NCBI GenBank assembly: GCA_003290165.1
Contig: QNQO01005766.1
Coordinates: 169,354 to 233,353 of the forward strand
From: Berberis thunbergii
Lineage: Eukaryota; Streptophyta; Magnoliopsida; Ranunculales; Berberidaceae
Reading direction: 5' to 3'
Length of the DNA: 64,000 bases
Both the position numbers and the translations under genes were made by a program. Shown in pieces: positions 57,334 to 64,000 of the stretch. Under the pieces are notes generated by a model. It was given only the letters and a program-made list of their open reading frames with translations, was not told where the DNA came from and searched no databases. The number at the start of each line of letters is the position of its first letter. Within the stretch, counting starts at the first letter, position 1.

Positions 57334-57869
57334 CATATCATCCCCAAATCCTAAAAAATTAAAAACTTACAACATTTTTAATTTGTAAAATTAAATTAAT
57401 AATAGTATAATTAAAAAAGTATCTAAATAATAGTATAATAATATAATTAAAATTAATAGTAATATATATTTAAGTTGAAATTAATTATAGGATATATTTA
57501 ATAATAGTAAATTTGAAATTAATAATAGTATAATTATATTAAATTTAAATTAAGATTAGTATAACTAAAATTAAATTGATATAAAAAGTGGAAGATATAT
57601 TTAAATAATGATAAAAAAAGTTAAAGTAGAGAATGTAGTTGGAATGATGAAGAAATAGGGGATCCCTAAATTTAGCTTTTGACTAAAATGGGTTATCAAA
57701 TTTAACTTTTATCCTTGGAGATGTTCTTATAAAATGACAATAATGCCCATAATAATGGTTCCCATCATGAAAAAAAAGTTTAAGAAAAATGGGATTAAGT
57801 TCCCTAATCAATAGATGGGTGCCGATAAGATTTCCAAAAAATAGTATGAGCTAGTTTCATTTGAGGAGA

Positions 57870-59125
57870 GCTATGCACGTGAGACTGTTTGCTTGCATAT
57901 TTTAAAAGGTTATTTGCATTTTTGCCCCTATTATAAATGTCTTATTCAGTTTTACCCCTATTATTAATCATATTCCATTTACCACCTATGATTAGCAATC
58001 AACGTGCCTTGATTGTCAAACACCTCACATGTCATCATTCTGCTCATTTTGGATGACGAAAATGCCCATCACGTGCTTATTACGCATAATGTGAGAACTT
58101 GCTGATCCCAACCGTCTGTTACTTGAACCACACACGTGGACGGTCAAGATTACATCTGGTTGATCATACCCTTGTAGAGATGGAGAGTGGATGTATTCAA
58201 CATGGGGAAGATGAAAGAGTGGTTGGCCTGAGCAAAAATATTCAAATTCAAAGATTCTCATGAAATTTGCGTTTCTCACTTGTTATTTTGTTGTAGATCA
58301 AAGGTATTTGAAGTGAAAAAACTTTAGCAAACCCAAGTTTTGAAGTTAGGGTTCATTACATAAATATAACACAACCTTAGATCAGAGTTATTTCATCCAT
58401 ATATTTCAGTTTAGAACACCATCATAGAGGTAAGTCAAATCAGATATTTTCATTTAATCATTTCAATGGACATTTATTGAGAGTTGCAAGTCATCTTCAA
58501 CCTCTCGCAGACCATGTTCAGTTTCAAGGGCATTCTTAAATTCAAATTTATTATATGGGGTTAAGTTACTACCAATAATTTATTATTAGGGGGAAAATAT
58601 AATAAAAAATTGTGTTTACAAATTACTGACAATAATTTAACTTCATATAATAAATTTGAATTTAATGTTGCCCCCTGAAACAGAACAGACCTGAGAGAGG
58701 ATGAAGATGACCTGCAACTCAAGCTTAACTTTAAAACTTGGGTTTGCATAAGCTTTTCCACTCCAAATATTTAATCTAGAGTGAAATAACATGTAGATGT
58801 AGTAGTAGACGAGTGTTATTGGTGGTGAAGTGGAGAGTATGGTGGTGGAGGTGGATTATCTTAACGATTAATAGAAAGTTTGAATCTCAGCCCTCAGATT
58901 TTAATTGCATCTGCCTACTTCAACTTTGAATCTTAACCTTTAGATCATTAAAGGGTATTTTGGGCACTAAAATATAATCTTTTTGAAACTAGCGCGTGCC
59001 TTGGCAGTCAAGGCACGCTGACAGCTAGTCTTAGGGGTTAAATGTAATATGATTAATAATAGGGTGTAAAGCTGAATAAAGCCTTTATAATAGGGGTAAA
59101 ATGCAAATAACCCCAGCTAGTCTCG
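57870..59125. mobile_element. 1.25-kb foldback element (near-palindromic)
   Basis: Outer arms: left 57908-58020 and right 58985-59110 pair over more than 100 bp (TTATTTGCATTTTTGCCCCT / reverse complement TTATTTGCATTTTACCCCTA; CTATTATTAATCATATT in both; CGTGCCTTGA in both). Inner arms: about 58310-58590 pairs with about 58600-58780 (GTCATCTTCA, AAATTCAAATTTATTATATG and CAAACCCAAGTTTT in both orientations). Centre near 58595. No coding; TSD not resolved. Confidence 0.88.
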
Positions 59126-59228
59126 TGCCGTGTTTTATTTATTTATTTTTTATAGGAGCTCATTAGAATGCACTTATCCTCAAGGACCTCAACTTGGTCC
59201 AGACTTTTGAATTGAAGTTGAGCTCTTA

Positions 59229-59700
59229 GGCTATGTTTGGTTACTCGATGGAATGATAATGATAATGAAAATCAAAATGGTAATAAAATGAAATGAGAAC
59301 ATTACTGTGTTTGGTTACTCAATGGAATGTGAAATGAGAATGAGAATGATTTGTGTTTTTACCGATATGCTCTCAATTATTAACGGTAGATTTTTGGTTT
59401 ATGATAGGTAAGGAGACATTTATGTTAGATAAAGAGGGCAAATATGAAAGCTTGTGTTGACTATTACAATTCCCATTGTAATGACCATTCATAAGATTTT
59501 GATAAAGAATGCCCATTGTAAATAATCATTTCCATTACACTATTTTTATACCTAACCAAACAAAGAAACAAAGAAATGACTTAAACCATAGAAATTCTAT
59601 AACCAAGCAAAATAAACATGGAAATTCTCTTAGCAGTGGAAATCAGTCTTAAGACGAATCTATTTCCAATCGGTGAGTAGAGAACCAAACAAAAGAAAAG
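59229..59700. repeat. MITE-like remnant upstream of ARMC6
   Basis: GGCTATGTTTGGTTACTCGA (59231) and TGTTTGGTTACTCAATGGAA (59309) face ACCTAACCAAACAAAG (about 59550) and GAACCAAACAAAAG (about 59690). These are inverted TTTGGTTA-type ends common in plant MITEs. Exact borders unclear. Confidence 0.4.
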
Positions 59701-59862
59701 AAACGTGGTATATAGGTTATGAAAGTGGATAGCCTTGCCGGGCTTTGGAATTTGGAGTGTTTTCAAAGTTCAAACAAACAAACTTAAGTCATCACTGACT
59801 CTCACTTTTAGTCGCTCACTCCAATTGCCAGACCAGACTAGTTGAAGAAGATTCAAGAAGAA

Positions 59863-62800
59863 ATGGCGCCTTCGACGAAGAACGTCCGTACGATCTCACA
59901 GGAAGCTTTCGATTGCCTAGTTAAAGAGAACATCGACGATCTCGGCATGGATCCAACCGAAGCTCTCCAAGACGCAATCGAAACCCTAACCCTTCAAGGC
60001 GCCGACCTCTCTGGTCAGATCTCTCTCCTCTCTACTCTACTCTCAAATCACATTAAAAAGCCCTCTAAATTCACTATTAATTAACTTTGCAGGTATCGTG
60101 ACTTGCACCAACGTCAATGACAATCCGTTATCCAGTCTTTGGTCGATTGAAGGAAATCGAATCAAGATTGAATGAGCAATCAACGAGTCCAAAAGATCTT
60201 CGAACAAGTAGCAGAGAGTTGGATAAGCTTTGTGATTTATGTTTCGGTGGAAGGATCTGGAAATGCATCTATCGCGACAGAATGGAGGATTGGATTTGGT
60301 TATTTCCATTTGTTCTAAGATCAAGCTCGAAACAAAGGTGTCTTGCGTCGGTATGAAAAGCAATGTCTTTGTTAATTCGTGGTATGTAACACGAATGCTC
60401 ACTATGCATGTATTAATCTTTTTCAACTTGTTAGTTTAGCGCTGTAACTAATTATATTAAGATAGATTTTAGTAATTTAATTTCTTCTACTCCAAAATTG
60501 TGCTTTGAATTTTAATTAGAACATGTTCCGTTTTGAATTAATAACTAATTTCATGAGTGGGAACCAGGACGGGAAGATCAGCAAAGAGTGATATAATCTA
60601 CTTTGTGAAATTCTGTAGGTTATAACTCATGATATCTCTGAGAGAAGATTGAACTCTAGCCATGTTTAGTTTGGGGAAATAAATCCAAGAAAATATTGAA
60701 AAAGTGAAAAATGAAGGAGAGAATGGTAAAACAGAGAGAAGAGGGAGGCACTGTGTTTATCCATGGGCATAAAATTCTCCATGTGTAGTGTTTATCCACT
60801 GGAAGTACTGTTTGCTTTATGGTTGTAGTTGTACCATTGTACCTACCAAATCATTGTTGCAAGTCCCACACATCCAATCTCGCATCCGGCTTGATAAATG
60901 ATTAGATTGCCATTGCTACAAGTTCTAAGCTTTTGCACAATTGGCAATTTTCCAAAAATGACTTACAATTATCCTTTAGGTTTCCATGAAACACACCCCC
61001 GAAGAAAAAGAAAATTATTTATGAAATTTTGAAAGAGAAAGATGGACCTTGAAGCTTCATCTTCCAAGGCTTCAACCTAAAATTTCCCTTGTTACTTCCT
61101 TTTCTTCTCATTTTTTTTTTTTTCTACTCATATCCCTACACTTATTTCCTTTTGGCCAAACGGAAGTTCTTGTCTGCCTTAGGTCAGTTATGAGTTTTAT
61201 ATTATTGATTTGTTTCCAGTTGAATTATTTTTCTCCAACTTATTTTATTCTCAGAAATTTGCAGTAGTCTCAAAACATATAGCATTCAACTATATGAATG
61301 ATTGTAAAATAGTAATTTTCTTCAACTTTCCAAATACTTTTGACTTTGAACCCTTTATACAGTATACACATAGTATATTTCTCAGGTTAAGATTTCAGGG
61401 AATGATAAACTTACCATGTATCTCATTTTGCAGATATTCAAAGCACTGAAACATTTCGAAAGAATGATGGACCTAAGATTGTGGTGGATATCCTGAAAGA
61501 TAGCATTCAAAATGTCACTATCTTGAATGTTGGTTTCTCCGTTGTCGCTGCAGCTGCAGCCGGTAATGAAGTAGTGAAGGAATCATTTATGGACTTAAAA
61601 GTTGGTGAGCTTCTTGTCCAAATATTTAGTGCAAATGCAGAAGACACTCTGCAGTATCCATATGATGCTATTCGTGTGCTATTGACACCTGATGATGGGC
61701 GCGTCGTGGCTTCTCAAGTAAGTTGCTGCTTAATACACTGTAGGTTGTGGCCAAATTCCCCCACCTCTCATTAGATTAATTGGACCACTTAGGTAGTGTT
61801 TGTTTGAGTTAGAGCCAGAGGTCTAACCTCTTGTTAAGAGGAACCTCTAACTAGAGGTAATGTCTTATTCATACTTTTGCTAGCCTCTGATGGTATGTAG
61901 AAGCAACCTCTAACTAGATGTCGAAGCCAAATATATCAGGAAGGCAATAACTCCCATATGTTTGATTCAGAGGTGTACTATGTTTGACGATGAGATGCCA
62001 GGGTGCAGAGACGAATATAGGTAGTATCGTAACGGTTGTACATTCATAATTGTTATAGTTTCTTAAACTAAGGACTATCTTCTTAGTAATCATGTCATAA
62101 TGAATGTAATTTGCTAGGAAATTTATTTATTAAGGATCAGTTTTAAAATACGAGTGAATATGAAATATAAGAAGCTTATATTTTATTGAATTATCCAGGT
62201 ATAGTCGGTATGAACTAGTAGCTCTTGTGTGTTTCATGTTATGTATATTTTACTCTGTGGTGGTCCTTTGTACTAGCTGAACTTCATGAAACTTGTAGAT
62301 CTTTCATTCCTTGAAAAAATATTTGTTTGAATGCATCTGCAGACAAGCAATACATCCCCCACTTGTATAAAACTTTAATAAAAAAAATTCTTCTTAAATT
62401 CCAATATGAAAATATATTTTATTTTTAAACTAATTCCTGAAATATACAATGGGCACTCCAGGTTATTATGGGTATGCTCTGTACGATTTGCTGAAATTGG
62501 AATGACCAAAAGCTCGTTGTGGGTGGCCCTACATAATGGACTTATTCACCAATCTTGTTTCATTCAGTTATTGCATTGAAAGCCTGTCTCTGCTGGAATG
62601 TAGGTTCAACTTTAATTGTTGAGACACTCTACTTCTTTAGCGTTATGAAACCCCTACGGCTGGTTTGGTTGAAAGAAGAAAAGCCACTGGAAAATAACAA
62701 AAAAAAGAATAGGGAGACAAGAGAACGAGGAAAAGGGTAGGGAGAATTCGAGGTTGAACTGTTGAAGATAACCTTTAACCTCTTTTTTTTTTTTTTTTTC

Positions 62801-63909
62801 TTTCTTCACAATGAAAAAAAAAAGAACTTTTTAGGGGGAGGTATGGAATATTTCACTTAGGAAAACTAAAGAATTCAACTTCAAATACTCAAAAATCTTT
62901 TGTCTTCATCTCATATTTTATCTATGTTTTCATTGTTTTGCATGGCGATTGTCTTTCTTCTTTATTATTCATTTAACAAAATTTTTAATAGACAATGCTC
63001 CCTCCTCACTGTCGCACCTGTAAGGACTGCAATTAAGGTAAGGTCTATTGTTACCCCCTGTCAAGTAATTAATTACTTGTATTCCAGCAATTGACCTGTT
63101 AAACCATCGTTAACTCACAGCTGTATGTTGATCATCGAGCATGTTTTTCCTGCGTCGTAAGTTTATTTCTTTTCTTTCTTTCTTTTGCTTGTTTTTTGAG
63201 CGACTCACATCAATTGGCTTAACCAACCAAAAAGTTTCATTTTATTTATTTATTTATTTATTTATTTTCGGTATTAAAAACAGGTGTCATATAGAGGATA
63301 CTAGCACATATTTTATATATTGAAACTTAGGGTGTGTTTGGTTGCATGAAATCCTATGCCATGGGAATTCATGAGCGACCATTATATTTTAGGCTAAATT
63401 GATGTATCACTCTACATCCACCATTTAATTTTGTAATCAATGGTGGGAAAGGAAGTCCCATGAACATGAGAATCCCACTCCTTGATCTCCCAAGGTATGT
63501 GATTCCCATGTTCATGAGACTTCTATTCCCACCATTAATCACAAAATTAAATAGTGGATATAGAGTGATTCCTCAAATTAGCCTAAAATATAGGAGTCCC
63601 CTCATGAATTTCCATGGCATAGGATTCTATGCCACCAAACACACCCTTATTTTCTTATCTGAAGCACCCTGATTGATGGAGAGATTGAGTTCTCCATCAG
63701 TAGTCTGTATTATTTCTGGTGGAATCTGCGTGTACTCAACTTTAAATCTATCCTACTTCTTGTGTCTTCTACTTTCCTTGTTCCAGGATGAGATTTGCAG
63801 ATCAGTTGCTGACAATGGTGGCATTGACGCAGTTCTATGCTGTATTGATGACAGTGGTGAACAAAACAACAAAGCCGTTGCCAAAGCTTGCTGCTCATTG
63901 TTGTCTAAG
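59863..63909 (+). pseudogene. ARMC6: Armadillo-repeat protein 6-like gene, 5' exons; exons 2 and 4 frameshifted
   Basis: Exons 59863-60013, 60093-60381, 61434-61717, 62462-62599 and 63787-63909, then off the window. Exon 1 MAPSTKNVRTISQEAFDCLV, VKENIDDLGMDPTEAL, TLTLQGADLSG is diagnostic of ARMC6. Exon 3 STETFRKNDGPKIVVDILKD, YDAIRVLLTPDDGRVVASQ and exon 5 DEICRSVADNGGIDAVLCCI, NKAVAKACCSLLSK are armadillo repeats and clean. Exons 2 and 4 keep every family block (RLKEIES, EGSGNASIAT, NGGLDLVISICSKIKLE; YGYAL, RFAEIGMTK, VALHNGL, VIALKA) but in alternating frames through 1-2 nt indels. Either a local base-call/assembly problem or a young pseudogene. Start is the first ATG of the conserved block. 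Confidence 0.85.
63330..63646. mobile_element. Tourist-like foldback MITE in ARMC6 intron 4, TSD TTA
   Basis: Ends GGGTGTGTTTGGTTGCATG / inverted GCCACCAAACACACCC, flanked by TTA (63327-63329, 63647-63649). The whole 317 bp folds back (ATCCTATGCCATGG...CCATGGCATAGGAT; GTCCCATGAACATGAGAATC / GATTCCCATGTTCATGAGAC). Confidence 0.93.
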
Positions 63910-64000
63910 GTTTGACTTCAAAGGCTCTTGGCATTTTCTATGTAAATGTCTTTCTCATACATATCATAGTCCTAAATGGTTCTCCTGTATGATTAGTTGG

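Larger units (their letters stand above)
47544..57726. mobile_element. PIF/Harbinger-like element interrupted by gypsy B
   Basis: Left end GAGCATCTATAAG, right end CTTGGAGATGTTC, flanked by TTA (47541-47543, 57727-57729). The pieces outside the retrotransposon (47544-47687 and 57334-57726) total about 540 bp. They match the 9550-10867 family, sharing CCTAAATTTAGCTTTTGACT-like and TTAATAATAGTATAATT motifs. Confidence 0.75.

Noticed and set aside
61790..62020. Inverted-looking AACCTCTAACTAGAGG motifs in ARMC6 intron 3, possible MITE
   Set aside because: Short local palindromes are visible, but no paired ends or TSD could be found.

Overview
This is a TE-rich, AT-rich stretch of a flowering-plant (most likely dicot) nuclear genome. 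Two host genes are recognisable, both on the + strand. The first is an inositol-tetrakisphosphate 1-kinase of the ITPK2/3 type (36660-44295, ten exons, all splice phases consistent, 332 aa). The second is the 5' half of an armadillo-repeat gene resembling ARMC6 (from 59863, running off the right edge). Exons 2 and 4 of that gene carry many 1-2 nt indels, while exons 1, 3 and 5 are clean. I see no canonical tRNA or rRNA gene, CRISPR array or bacterial-type system.

Left part (1-22.6 kb). A minus-strand Ty3/gypsy element of the Tat type (1-6221) has a 5' LTR, gag and protease. Pol is replaced by 2.8 kb of tandem repeats, followed by a coiled-coil ORF antisense to the element. A PIF/Harbinger-like inverted-repeat element lies at 9550-10867. 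A second Tat-type element (12291-21977, perfect 5-bp TSD) has its RNase H gene split by a 3.77-kb TG...CA insertion (15435-19199, 5-bp TSD GGTAG). That insertion looks like a long solo LTR, and it carries a chimeric piece of two host genes (RETICULATA-related/DUF3411 joined to an EF-hand).

Middle part (22.6-36 kb). A dead MULE transposase with an OTU-like tail is followed by a dead autonomous-type hAT element (about 26.4-33.8 kb). Nested in or beside the hAT are two non-autonomous hAT elements with perfect 8-bp TSDs, a long-armed inverted repeat and a tRNA-derived SINE. One of the non-autonomous elements carries what looks like a fragment of a DEAD-box helicase 7 gene. Copia-like remnants and homopolymer tracts precede the ITPK promoter.

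Right part (36-64 kb). A third member of the same hAT family sits in intron 9 of ITPK, the intron that uses a GC-AG splice pair. Downstream are a SINE, a 743-bp tandem duplication with a 5'-truncated RTE-type LINE inside it, and a second PIF-like element (47544-57726). The PIF-like element has been interrupted by a full-length but dead Tat-type retrotransposon (47688-57333) with a roughly 800-codon antisense ORF. A 1.2-kb foldback element and ARMC6 with an intronic Tourist-like MITE close the window.

The window is mainly a record of nested insertion. The unusual items are the gene-capture events, the antisense ORFs with 3' repeat arrays in the Tat elements, and the giant hairpins. None of these demonstrates a new functional system.
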